This document shows positions 23,971 to 34,050 of a stretch of DNA of 64,000 bases, in pieces. The notes below the pieces were generated by a model, which did no database searches, had not been told where the DNA came from, and saw only the letters and a list, made by a program, of their open reading frames with translations. Where the stretch lies: positions 186,001 to 250,000 of the forward strand of contig JACLAT010000044.1 in the NCBI GenBank assembly GCA_018105865.1. The letters run 5' to 3'. Position numbers and translations under genes: made by a program. Position 1 is the stretch's first letter; each line of letters opens with the position of its first letter. Origin of the DNA: Metaphire vulgaris (Eukaryota; Annelida; Clitellata; Crassiclitellata; Megascolecidae).

Positions 23971-24450
23971 CAGTGGCAGCTCCACATGGACGGAATCGGG
24001 GTGGGAAGAGCCCAAAACCACGCCTAGACGGGAGCCGCTGTAAAACTGTTAATAGCTGGGTTAGATAGCTCGAGAAGGAACATTAGTGTCACAGTCGAGC
24101 GCTACTGTAGTGTACATATTTCATATTTATTTTACATTACGAGTGTGACCCTGCCGATAGTTAAATCGGATCGAAGCCTTGGCCTTGGCCTTGGTCTTAG
24201 CCTTGAGTGAAATGTCTGGCCTTGGCCTCGGTCTTGCAGGTCACTTCCTTGGTCTTGGCCTTGGTCTTGAGGGTTAGCGTCTTGGCCTTGGCCTTGTACT
24301 GGACTGCCTTGGTCACATCACTAGTCGCCACATCATGGGGAATTGAATTGAAGGGGTCGCGGCACTATAAAGGCTGAGAACCGCTGGCATAGATGACCTA
24401 ATTATGTCATCCCAACTGCCCCCACTTGCCAAGTATTAGAGCCGCCACTT
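23971..24450. mobile_element. Nested hAT element, 480 bp
   Basis: The left end CAGTGGCAGCTCCA and the inverse of AAGTGGCGGCTCTA match imperfectly. The flanks ATATAATT and ATAATATT match at 6 of 8. It contains the CTTGGC array and a fragment (24,326-24,391) matching the end of the hAT at 62,680 in inverse orientation. Confidence 0.65.
24165..24318. repeat. CTTGGC/CTTGGT array (hAT end remnant)
   Basis: An imperfect array of CTTGGCCTTGGT units ends at GTCACATCACTAG. The inverse of that end, TAGTGATGTGACCAAGG, resembles the terminus CAGTGATGTTAACAAGG of the hAT at 52,044. I infer a truncated relative. Confidence 0.65.
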
Positions 24451-24907
24451 ATAATATTTGCATCTACATTTTGCGGTGAGACATAAAAGGTAGTAGAGTT
24501 AATAAATTCTGTCGTTTTACATGTCTCTTTGTACACATAGTCCTATTTAGTAGACACTAAACCTAAACTTTCATATGATATATTTCATAATTCATAATTT
24601 CATTTGAATTGTATTACACATGATTAATATTTCATAATAATATTATAATGGGAATCCCATAGGACGATGGGGTGGGATGGAATGGGAGTTATGGGACAGA
24701 AAAATCTGTCCCATGGACAAGCCTGGGGTTAGGCGCTGGAGTGGTATGTTGACGGAGCGGGTTCAAGCCCCGTTAGCGCTCCTAGTGGCTTTCACACAGG
24801 CAGTAATGCCTCCTAAGCCACTTTAAATCACTATATGACTGTAAGACGAAGAATTGAGCATATAATGTTGAAGTGTATGTGTGTCAATCATTGTTTAAGA
24901 TGTTTAA

Positions 24908-25033
24908 GACCTTAAGATGGATGGACCTTAAGACGGATGGGCCTTAAGATGGATGGGGGCCTTAAGATGGATGGGCCTTAAAGTCACGGGGACCTCCTCA
25001 GGGTGAGAATATTTGACTTAATGATTGTCAGAT
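24908..25033. repeat. 126-bp perfect direct repeat, copy 1
   Basis: Identical to 25,776-25,901, offset by 868 bp. It includes a minisatellite of TTAAGATGGATGGGCC-like units plus unique sequence ending GATTGTCAGAT. Confidence 0.95.
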
Positions 25034-25610
25034 GATTGACAATGATTGTTGACAATATGTTGACTGGACACGCATATGTTGGTTAATCTTAGTGCAAAAA
25101 CGGTATAAAATTACAATGCTTAATGTCTGTGCCTAACACGCGCCGAGTCGTGATGCGCCGGATCTGCTTTGTTTCTGTACTTGCGCTGTCAAAACTTAGG
25201 CCATTAGCCAAGTAAAACTTTAATGGCCGCTTTATTGAAGTTCCTGAAACAGAATCCGCCTACTAGTACATGTCAGCCTACAGCCGCAGAAGACGCCTAT
25301 GATGCACATAATTAGAGATCAACAAGTTTTACTGGTCTTTCTTAGAATTGCTGTCACAATCTACATTTGAACGCGAGATACCATTCGACCCTTTCAACTG
25401 ATTCCGCGGCATCTGAAAGCCAAGGTACGTAAGCGGTGGCTTATCTGTAAACTAGTTATCTGCCTAATTTCGTCATCTCGAGCAATGTTTACTTTGAAGA
25501 TATTTTGAAAATAGCAGACAACTTTGGCTGAGCTTATAAAATTTATATATATATATATATAAGTATATATACATATAAGTATATATACATATAAGTATAT
25601 ATACATATAA

Positions 25611-25643
<33 letters not shown>

Positions 25644-25775
25644 TCGACCTAAGCTTTTATCTCTTAGGCCTACCATTTGCATTACCTCAATTGTGAAGGG
25701 CACATGCTTGCCTCTAATTTGTTTGTCATAGCATTAGCCCGGGTGCTTGACTTTGCATAGTGCTGAGGATGGATG
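25034..25775. other. Spacer between direct repeats, no gene
   Basis: Contains the microsatellite at 25,542-25,642. Short Ile-Tyr frames over the microsatellite are artefacts. Confidence 0.4.
25542..25642. repeat. (TA)n with ATATACATATAAGT higher-order unit
   Basis: Pure TA runs bracket three copies of a TATATACATATAAG unit. Confidence 0.95.
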
Positions 25776-25901
25776 GACCTTAAGATGGATGGACCTTAAG
25801 ACGGATGGGCCTTAAGATGGATGGGGGCCTTAAGATGGATGGGCCTTAAAGTCACGGGGACCTCCTCAGGGTGAGAATATTTGACTTAATGATTGTCAGA
25901 T
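25776..25901. repeat. 126-bp perfect direct repeat, copy 2
   Basis: Identical to 24,908-25,033. The match stops 5 bp before the TSD of the next hAT. Confidence 0.95.
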
Positions 25902-25914
25902 TGATAGTGATTTT

Positions 25915-26122
25915 CAGAGAGAAGTTGCGGGCCCCTGTACAAAAAAATTGTGACGGGTCTCAGAAAACAATTTATCAACTCTCCGAAAAACCTGACGAGC
26001 AAAAAAAAGTTATTGACTCCCCAAAACAGTCTGACAAACAAAAAAACTTATCGGGCACGGGCCCCTGTGGGCTCCATGGGCCAGGAACAATGTACCAGCT
26101 GCACCCCCTCTCCTCAGGCCTG
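25915..26122. mobile_element. hAT MITE, 208 bp, perfect TSD
   Basis: Starts CAGAGAGAAGTTGCGG and ends as the inverse of CAGGCCTGAGGAGAGG. The 8-bp duplication GTGATTTT is perfect (25,907-25,914 and 26,123-26,130). Two degenerate copies of the shared GACAAGCAAAAAA motif lie at about 25,993-26,012 and 26,033-26,049. Confidence 0.85.
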
Positions 26123-26130
26123 GTGATTTT

Positions 26131-26892
26131 GAAAAACAGATTTAGATCAAAAGCATACCACCTTTTCTTTTTTCATGAAAAAGTTTTGCTCTTCAGCATT
26201 CTAGGAAGAGAGATGAGGAAAACGTTAAGGGAAAACTGATAAATGTTTGAGAGCAGCATCAACAAATGAATTGCACACATAAGAGTTGCAAATTGGGAGC
26301 TTAAACTTCGGTTTTCGTCAATGAGAAAATTTTTTCAACATTTTGCATTACTGATTGGAATTGATAAAACGTAACAATCAGTTTTTGCAAACTTGGAGCA
26401 TTACACTTTTATAAAATTCTATCCAACGCTTGTCTATTTATGGCTTTTGGAAGAATCTGCTTTAAGATGCAACTCTCTTGGTATAAATCATCTTCCTAAA
26501 CTGTAATCTCACATGGCGTGAGAATGAGTTCAAATGGCCTAAACTGTTGAACGAAACCACTTCATCAAGACTCAATATTCTGATTTTTTCTGGAACATTA
26601 TTTTAAAAATTGAACCACTTTTACAAGCATTCTTACGCTCGAGTATATTCATAGCCTCTTTCCTGAAACATTGAATCTGACTAGGAGAAAAAGGCGTTCA
26701 AATTTTGGCTTACCGAACACCAAAAAACTGATCTATTAGTGAGCTTATTTTTTTGCAAGACGCACCATGAGCAATGAGCAGCGAACACACAGCGTGCAGC
26801 GTAGGCCTACATCCGGTTAGACAAAGACACAAAATACCCGGTAGTAGTCCGATAACAAAGGGTGTGCCCGCATTGATGATTTTGAATATTCG
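26131..26892. other. No gene seen
   Basis: No recognisable coding region. It ends at the 5' truncation point of the following LINE. Confidence 0.4.
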
Positions 26893-28560
26893 AAGGACAG
26901 TTACAATTAAAGACAAACAAGGAAATACACTCACAACTCAACGAGAAGTGGAAGAGAGATGGAGAGAATATATAGAAGAATTATACCTGAAAGACGGCAA
27001 ACCAACGGAACTCGATATAGAGGAACAGCAAACAGTTGAAAGCGAAGAACTAGGACCAGGACTGATGAAAGAAGAAATTCTGAATGCATTAGAAGAGATG
27101 AAAAACAACAAAGCAGAAGGAGTGGACCACATACCAGCAGAAGCAATAAAGATACTAGGAGAGAATGCAACAAACGAACTGGTCGAAATCTGCCAACAAA
27201 TCTATATGACAGGAGAATGGCCGAACGATTTTCTACAATCAATAATGATTCCGATTAAAAAGAAAGTAAATGCAATGGAATGCGAGGACCATAGAACTAT
27301 CAGTCTATTATGCCATGCGGCGAAGATAATACTCAAGGTCATTACAAAAAGAGTACAAGCGAAAACAGATGTAATAGGATTCCTTGGAGAGGATCAGTTT
27401 GGGTTTCGGAAGGAAAGGAACACGGGATGCAATCGGATGCTTAAGAATGCTAAGTGAGAGAAGACTTCAAAATGGAAAAAATATCTATATATGCTTCGTG
27501 GATTACGAAAAAGCGTTTGACAGAGTAGACTGGAGGATTTTGATGAGAGCACTGAAAAGGGTGGGAGTGGATTGGAGAGACAGAAGACTGATAGCAAACC
27601 TATACCTTGGACAGTCAGTGAAGGTGAGAATAGAGGGAGAACTGAGTGAATCGTGTATGATTGGCAGAGGAGTAAGGCAGGGATGTCCACTGTCACCGCT
27701 GCTGTTTAACATATACATCGAAGAATTAGTACAAGAGGCGATGGAAAATACAGATAAGGAGTTAAAGTTGGAGGAGTACTACTAAAGGCGCTGCGCTTCG
27801 CAGACGATCAGGCCATGCTAGCAAGCAATCAAAAAGGGCTTCAGGAAGTAATGGATAAACTGATACAAGTGTCAGAAAATTATGGAATGAGAATCAATAC
27901 AAAAAGACTAAAGCTATGGTAATAAGTAAAAAGAAGGAATGAGAGTGGAAATAAAGGTTTACGGACAGATCATAGAGCAAGTGAAGGAATTTAGCTATCT
28001 AGGAAGTCTGATAACAACCGATGCCAGATGCAATAAAGAGATAAGAAGACGTATAGCAATAGCAAAAAGAAGCTTTTACAAGAGAAAGGAGCTGATGCAA
28101 AGTAAACTAAAACTAAACCTAAAAAGAGATTGGTAAAAACATTGATATGGAGTGTGGCGTTGTATGGGGCGGAGACGTGGACAATGAGAAAGGAAGATAT
28201 AAAACGATTAGAGGCTTTTGAAATGTGGATTTGGAAGAAAATGCTAAAAGTAAAATACACAGAGCATAAGACAAACGAGGAAGTCATGAAGGAGATAGAA
28301 GAAGAAAGAAGCCTGATAGATACAATCCGGAAAAGGCAGAGAAATTGGATGGGACATGTCCTCCGGCATGACTCTTTACTAAGAACAATAATCGAAGGAA
28401 AAATAGAGGGAAAGAGAGTGAGAGGTAGACCGAGAAAGATGATGTTGGAGTGGATGATGAATAAAGGATATCAGGAACTCAAAGAAGAAGCAAGCAATCG
28501 ATCAGAGTGGAATAACTGGATACCTGGACCTGTCGAGAGACAGAAACACTGATGATGAGT
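26893..28560 (+). pseudogene. Endonuclease-RT type LINE, best-preserved copy
   Basis: Frames in order: 26,774-27,457 carries a pre-RT segment (REVEERWREYIEELY) and RT fingers EMKNNKAEGVDHIPAEAIK and QFGFRKERNTGC. The frame 27,384-27,785 carries NIYICFVDYEKAFDRVDW (catalytic Asp) and GRGVRQGCPLSPLLFNIYIE. A third frame at 27,782-27,930 carries LRFADDQAML (catalytic FADD). Then come FSYLGSLITTDARCNKEIRR (27,939-28,136) and LYGAETWTMRKEDIKRLEAF...KTNEEVMKEI...GRPRKMM (28,130-28,552). The tail is CACTGATGATGAG. The apurinic endonuclease domain is absent, so it is 5'-truncated, and at least three frameshifts inactivate it. It is the same family as 9520-10,700. Confidence 0.92.
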
Positions 28561-28573
28561 TACAATTACTGTT

Positions 28574-28882
28574 CAGAGGCGTAGCGTGCCAATGGCTATT
28601 ACGGCTTTAGCCATGGGCTGCACCCGACCGGGGGCGGCACATTTTTAGAAATGTACACAGTTGGGGGGGCAAATTTCAAAAGTGACTACCTCTTTTTGCT
28701 TGTCAGGCGATTTTGAGATAGCCAAGGATTGGTTGCGACGACCTTTTTGGGCTTGTCAGAAATGCCGATTTGTTGTTAGGAGTTTTCTTTAAGGAGCGCC
28801 GCCATTACTACCGTTCTTTTGTTCCTGGGGCAGCGGATATGGTCATGGGCCATGGGTAGCAAAGGTGCACGCTACGCCCCTG
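28574..28882. mobile_element. hAT MITE, 309 bp, perfect TSD
   Basis: Ends are CAGAGGCGTAGCGTGCC and the inverse of CAGGGGCGTAGCGTGCA. The 8-bp duplication TTACTGTT is perfect (28,566-28,573 and 28,883-28,890). Two inverted copies of the shared motif lie at 28,683-28,705 and 28,737-28,758. Confidence 0.95.
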
Positions 28883-29154
28883 TTACTGTTAAGTCAATTT
28901 GCGCATTGGTTTGAGAATTTTAACGTACTCTGACCTTTTCGGAACAGTGTATTGCCTCGAAAGACCCTCCGCTTTTTTCTGGACGCTACGTCACGCTTGC
29001 TGAAATTGTTGGGCTATCCAGAACAAATCTGGACGGTTGGCAACCCTAGTCACGATACAAAAGCTTATTTGAGGAAATCTATAGATTTTAGGAGAATTTA
29101 GATTCTCAGTTACAGTATTGGAAAGAAACTGGGCTTTTGCATTATTTACAATTG

Positions 29155-29280
29155 GGGCGGAAGTTGGCAGAGTGGGTTACGTGCTGGAGCGTCAGGCTGA
29201 CGGAGCGGGTTCAAGCGCCGTTAGTGCCCCTATAGTGGCTTTGATAAAACTCAGTTTATTTGAGCTATCATAAGGACGAT
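29155..29280 (+). mobile_element. tRNA-derived SINE head
   Basis: GGAAGTTGGCAGAGTGGGTT (A-box-like) is followed by GGAGCGGGTTCAAGCGCCG (B-box-like), then TTAGTGCCCCTATAGTGGC. It matches the split SINE at 23,740-24,870. Confidence 0.75.
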
Positions 29281-29708
29281 GACGGTTTACCACGCCGCCA
29301 CCGGTGCAAGAACAATTTGAAGCGCAAAACCGCTAGATTCAATCGATTCAAAATGATGATTTGAGGGACTTCTTTCAAGATCTTTGAACTCCTAAAACAT
29401 TAATGTTTGAAATTTGCCATTGAAAACTTCGTCTCATCGTGTGCCTTCTTCATCACGTCCGTGACGTAGCACATGATGACATTTTCACAAATGTGTATTG
29501 TGTCATTAACCCACGTTCCATTATCGAGCGTGGAGCCATCTAGCGAATTCAACATCCTCCAACCTCGTCAAAGGCCTATAAAAAGGTCGTCATTGCACCT
29601 AGCTCTCAATAAAACGCAAATTGCAAACGACCATAAGAAATATATCTAAAGTTCAAAAATGTAATTGGTGAATTATTTTAAAACGCATCTTTTACAATAA
29701 CGGAATAG
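29281..29708. other. No gene seen
   Basis: No recognisable coding or RNA features up to the microsatellite. Confidence 0.4.

Positions 29709-29787
<79 letters not shown>
29709..29787. repeat. (TC)n(TA)n microsatellite
   Basis: This is the left flank of the full Gypsy element. The right flank at 41,989 is also (TA)n followed by (TC)n, so the element inserted into a compound microsatellite. Confidence 0.95.
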
Positions 29788-29791
<4 letters not shown>

Positions 29792-31739
29792 GCGACCCCG
29801 CCGGCTCGCGGTCTCGAAGCGCGGCCAGCGGTCGGGCGGCCCCCAACGCCCGCTCGGTCTCCCGATCGCCATCAGCCGCCGATTCTGCCTCATCGGCGGC
29901 GTCACGTTCCTTTCCGGCTCTCCGACATCAGAGGAGGTGTCCGCGGCTGCCGGGCAGGCAGCGCACTGAGGATGGCCGCTCCTCAACGCAGGGTTCTCGT
30001 TTTCCTCCTCTGACTCTCTATCCGTTCCGGCTTCGGCCTCGTCCGAGAGACCCTTTAACTCATGCCTCTTATCGCTGGCCACCGCTTGGTCTCGGCGCCT
30101 TAAGCGATTTCGATAGGTATTTCTAGTCTCTGACTTCGACTTGGCCCCACGTCTCTTCATTCTCGGCAATCTAGCCGTTTTCCGCTCTCTTATAGACAGG
30201 CGGCGTTGTCTCTTGGCTTCCTCTCACGCTTTCACCAAACCCAAGGTTAACCGTGCCTGAATGGACGGCGGTCCACTCTTTTCCTGGCCGTCGATTCACT
30301 CAAACTGTCTCCCCGCGCCTTTACGACAGGCGGGCGTCTGTCTCCTCCCTTGGCTCAGAATTGACCTCCTGGGCACTAACGTGACCTCAGGTAGGCGAGG
30401 TTCATCACAGCCAAGGCTCACCTTCACGGACAGTGCGCTGAGACTCCGGCGTCACAGCGACTTTCAAAGACACGAACACAACTTGCCTTTATAGGTTTAT
30501 TTTTATTTATTTAATAAACCAAGCAACAATGACAGCAATGGCTACAGTGGCAACACTGGTAACACGAACAAAGACGCGCTGACTAGACGCAGTCCGGCAG
30601 CCACAATAACTAGCGCACAGGAACTGCAATCGATAGTCTTTGATACGTCAGTATGAAACGATAAGCTTTAGCACTTTAAACGGGCTCCAAATACTCGCTT
30701 TCAATCGCTGTGCTTTCTTTACTCTATCGCTTCACAGTATAAGCGAGCACACCAAGAAAACACGATCTCATGACAAAGACTGAAATTTTCAGAGTTTTGA
30801 AACTTTTTGACGGACACTTAGGCGGATTTTTCGTCTGTAGTCTGTATTTCCGCGTAGTTACCGTCGATAGGAAAAAGTAGGGACCTGTTTAAGAACGTTT
30901 TCCTTAGCGGTGATCAGGGGCTTATTCTACGGCCAAGCGACGCGGCAATAGCTCCTGCCAGATGGGCGCGCGTCTCAAGCGAACTTTAGTTCAACAGCCG
31001 CCTGCGTCCGCCTAGTGACGCGGGCTACATAAATTCCCATATTTCGGAGATTTTCGATTTTTAGAACCAGCCCTTGAGGGCGCTCGCTCCCAAATGTCCC
31101 TATCTACGCATTTTATCCGCCAGAAAGCTTAACTTCGGACCCACCCCCCTAGCGTCGTCGGCGGCGGCGAAGGACGCCTCGCCGCCGGCGACGCGCATCG
31201 CCGTCAGGACCTTGTTCCCCGGGCGCCGCTCTTTAGGCGGAATTTCAAGCTGTAGGGCCGCGTCCGCTTAGATGCCGTCAGAGCAGGACCTAGGAGGCAG
31301 TGTCGTCGTTATCGGTGGTAAGCGACCCCGTCTACGGGCCCAGCCCTCGCTAACCACCCCTGGTAGTCCGGGCGCCAGTGTTCAGGCGTACGCATCGACT
31401 ACACAGCCGGCCGACCGCTGCGTTCTCTCTCCTTCTTTCCATCGCTCCAACCGCCTGTTCCCTTCGTCAGCAGCCAGCCAGTCGCCGTCTCCGCGTAGCC
31501 TCTGTCAAACAGGCGACGGTCTTTCAGCGGCCAAACTCTCTACTTGCTAAAGACCGAAGGCTCGGGAACCATAAACCGTTGCCGGTTTATACAACTTATC
31601 TCTCGGTCTTTGGGCGGCCGTGGAGATTCTAATAATTTTACCGAAGCCTTAGCGTCTTAACCTAGCGCGTGCTCTGTCCGTTTTACATGAATTAAAACTT
31701 TATTAATTAATTAACTAACAAGTTATACAGTTAAGCAAT

Positions 31740-31813
<74 letters not shown>

Positions 31814-31838
31814 CTATCTGTGGCACATGGTCGCCACA
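29788..31838 (-). repeat. 3' LTR of the Gypsy element
   Basis: TGTGGCGACC at the left and GGTCGCCACA at the right form 10-bp terminal inverted repeats. It differs from the 5' LTR by isolated changes, including loss of one C in a CCC run near 29,911 that breaks the LTR-borne frame. An internal (TAA)n tract lies at about 31,742-31,812. Confidence 0.95.
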
Positions 31839-31849
31839 CTCTCCCTGCT
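31839..31849 (-). promoter_or_regulatory. Polypurine tract of the Gypsy element
   Basis: On the minus strand AGCAGGGAGAG lies directly before the 3' LTR, where plus-strand priming occurs in LTR elements. Confidence 0.75.
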
Positions 31850-32655
31850 CACTTGAGATGCAAAGCATCTCTGCAAACCATGGTGATACGACACGACAGT
31901 CGTTAATTTAACCTCCTCTACTTAAGATGGCCAAGAGTACCAGGGTCTTAACTCACTGGGACAACCCGTGCAGGGAAGGGACCTGAACTCCGCGGGAACA
32001 AGTCATCCGCTTCTGTTCCCCCTACCTACCACACTACCCAGGTAACTAGAGAAAGGACATTAGTGGTCTCTGCGATACTTAAGCCTCCCGACGTGCAGAA
32101 AGGGCGAGGAGTTTCACCACCGTCACCGTTTCCGGCACCCAAAGGACATAAAAAAATAAAAAAATAAAAAATTTACAAGAAACCATCCTAATTAAGCGAT
32201 TTCCTTTGTTCGCTTAATATGCTATTTAAATTAACATGACTTATCTTAACAACTGCAGTTAAGCGGTGTTCTTTTGCACGCTTAACTCTAGATTTAATAA
32301 AGAAAGCAATGACGACGATGCACAATTATGCAGTAAAATGCACAATATGCGAACAATCAATATATGCAAGCAGTGAAAACTAAACAGTTCAGCGATTTTC
32401 ATTAGCTGGCTAAACCTAAGCCAAGCGCGTAGCGAATCACAAAATAGCCAATTAAGGCGATAAACTGTCACAACTAAGCAATATCAGTTCACCATAAAAC
32501 ATTTAAAGACTAAACAAACACGGGTAAACAAGTTAAACAGTAAGAGTCTTGTCTCTCTTAGCAAACAATAGAACGTTCCAACAAAGCGCAATGAAGCGTC
32601 CATTCGCTGACGTTCGACAAAGTTCGATCCATTGAATCGCGGGGCGTCTCGACCG
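31850..32655 (-). other. Non-coding 3' region of the Gypsy element
   Basis: About 800 bp between the integrase stop and the purine tract. Its short frames have no signal peptide, membrane segment or fusion-like motif, so I see no envelope gene. The plus strand contains AAAAAATAAAAAAATAAAAA near 32,150. Confidence 0.6.
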
Positions 32656-32658
32656 TCT

Positions 32659-34050
32659 CTAGTTGCCATCTGAAGTCATTGTTCCATTAAACGAACCCGT
32701 CCAACCAGCGAGGTGGACGAGATTTCCGGTCCTGCGATCGGTTTCCGCTCTGATGACCTCAACCTCATCGTCCGCTGAGAATTCCGGCTCGGGGTCTTCC
32801 TTCGCAGACTCGGTTGTTCGAGGTTCATTGTCACCGCCCAAGGGCAGTTCGATATCCGACAACGTTTCCGTTTCGATGGTTTCAGGTAGCCACGACTTCG
32901 GAGCTTCCCCTCGGAACCGTTTCAATTTATCCACGTGCACGATCAAAGGTTTCGAAGTGCGACTTTTCTGGATTCGATACAGTACCGGGCCCAAAACGGT
33001 CACAACCAAGAATGGTCCGGTAAAGAATTTGGTCCACTTTGCTTTTCGCCCCGTAAGCACTCTTGGGTGGTAATAGTAGATCCAATCACCCTCTTTGAAT
33101 CTCGCGGGCCTCACTCTTAGGTCGTACGATTTCTTCCTTCTCTCGAATGTTTTCTGTAACTGGTCTCTCACCAACTGGTACGCATTATCCATTATCTCCC
33201 GTCGGTTAGCAACGAATTCTTCCACATCGGTCTCTCGGTCCTCTGTCGGAGAAACAAGTAGATCGATTGGTGCATGGTTCTCTCTACCAAGAAACAGGAA
33301 ATTCGGTGTTCTCTTGGTCGATTCGTGTTCCGTAGAACGATAGGCAGCCATGACATACGGTAAATGAACGTCCCAATCCTTCTGCCGTTCAGACACGACT
33401 TTGCCCAAGAGCATGTTCAGGGTACGATGGAACCTTTCGATAAGTCCATTCCCGGAAGGATGGTACGGGGTCGTGCGTATCTTATCGATTTCCATTATTC
33501 GACACAGCTTTTTGAACAGAGTTGATTCAAAACACGGACCTTGATCTGTCAAAATCTGTCGTGGCATTCCAAATCGTGAGAATACGTGCACCATAAGAGT
33601 CTGCGCCACCGTTGACGCTTCTTGATTTCTGATAGGGAGCGCCTCGGCCCATCTTGAAAAATAATCAATAGCAGTCAAAATGTACTTATTTCCTTTATTT
33701 GATACGGGATGTGGTCCCGTAATATCGATTCCAAATCGTTCCATTGGTTCGCCAACAAGCACTTTCTGCAACCTCCCTTGCTTTGGCGGTTTCTCTCTAC
33801 GATATCGCGCACAACGGTCACAACACTGACAAAACCGTCTCATGTCTTCCTTCCAGCCTGGCCAATAGGCACGTCTTTGTAGCTGACCAAGGCTTTTTCG
33901 AATACCAAAGTGACCTCCCGAGAAACTTGCATGCGTCAGTTCCATAACCTCGTTCCGTAGGCTCTTCGGAACAACTAACTGCCTTCGCAGGACTCGGTTT
34001 TCCTTTCCATCAAGCCAATCACGGTAAAGGATTCCATTAATAATAGACAT
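32659..34050 (-). CDS. Gypsy integrase (3' pol segment)
   Basis: The 463-codon frame is a complete Ty3/Gypsy integrase. It inserts the cDNA copy into the host genome. The zinc domain uses H40, H47, C77 and C80. The catalytic triad is D109 (in GIDITGP), D169 (LTDQGPCF) and E205 (NGLIERF), giving the canonical D-D-35-E spacing. The C-terminal module contains FTGPFLVVTVLGPVLYRIQ, a GPF/Y-type domain, followed by an acidic tail of about 70 residues. No chromodomain is seen. The frame differs from the RNase H frame upstream because of a 7-bp tandem duplication at the junction, so here it could not be translated as part of pol without a frameshift. Confidence 0.95.
   Translation of the reverse strand: MSIINGILYRDWLDGKENRVLRRQLVVPKSLRNEVMELTHASFSGGHFGIRKSLGQLQRRAYWPGWKEDMRRFCQCCDRCARYRREKPPKQGRLQKVLVGEPMERFGIDITGPHPVSNKGNKYILTAIDYFSRWAEALPIRNQEASTVAQTLMVHVFSRFGMPRQILTDQGPCFESTLFKKLCRIMEIDKIRTTPYHPSGNGLIERFHRTLNMLLGKVVSERQKDWDVHLPYVMAAYRSTEHESTKRTPNFLFLGRENHAPIDLLVSPTEDRETDVEEFVANRREIMDNAYQLVRDQLQKTFERRKKSYDLRVRPARFKEGDWIYYYHPRVLTGRKAKWTKFFTGPFLVVTVLGPVLYRIQKSRTSKPLIVHVDKLKRFRGEAPKSWLPETIETETLSDIELPLGGDNEPRTTESAKEDPEPEFSADDEVEVIRAETDRRTGNLVHLAGWTGSFNGTMTSDGN

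Larger units (their letters stand above)
23777..24725. mobile_element. hAT element with ATGGGA subterminal repeats
   Basis: Both ends read CAGGCTTGTCCATGGGA (right end inverted). The flanks GGTTAAGG and GGGTTAGG match at 6 of 8. Runs of TGGGATGGGA lie just inside both ends. Another hAT is nested within. Confidence 0.85.
23740..24870 (+). mobile_element. tRNA-derived SINE split by a hAT insertion
   Basis: The A-box half, AGATGGCAGAGTGGGTTAAGG, ends at 23,776. The B-box half, GGAGCGGGTTCAAGCCCCG, resumes at 24,726, and the hAT at 23,777-24,725 lies between. The parts line up with the intact head at 29,155-29,270. Confidence 0.78.

Noticed and set aside
27503..27718. Minus-strand frames over the plus-strand LINE
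   Set aside because: Antisense shadows of the RT domain.
30261..31632. Plus-strand frames repeated in both LTRs (also 40,402-41,773)
   Set aside because: GC-rich chance frames in LTR sequence, identical only because the LTRs are duplicates. No motif, and antisense to the element.
31850..32655. Envelope gene after integrase
   Set aside because: No open frame of sufficient length, no signal peptide and no membrane segment.
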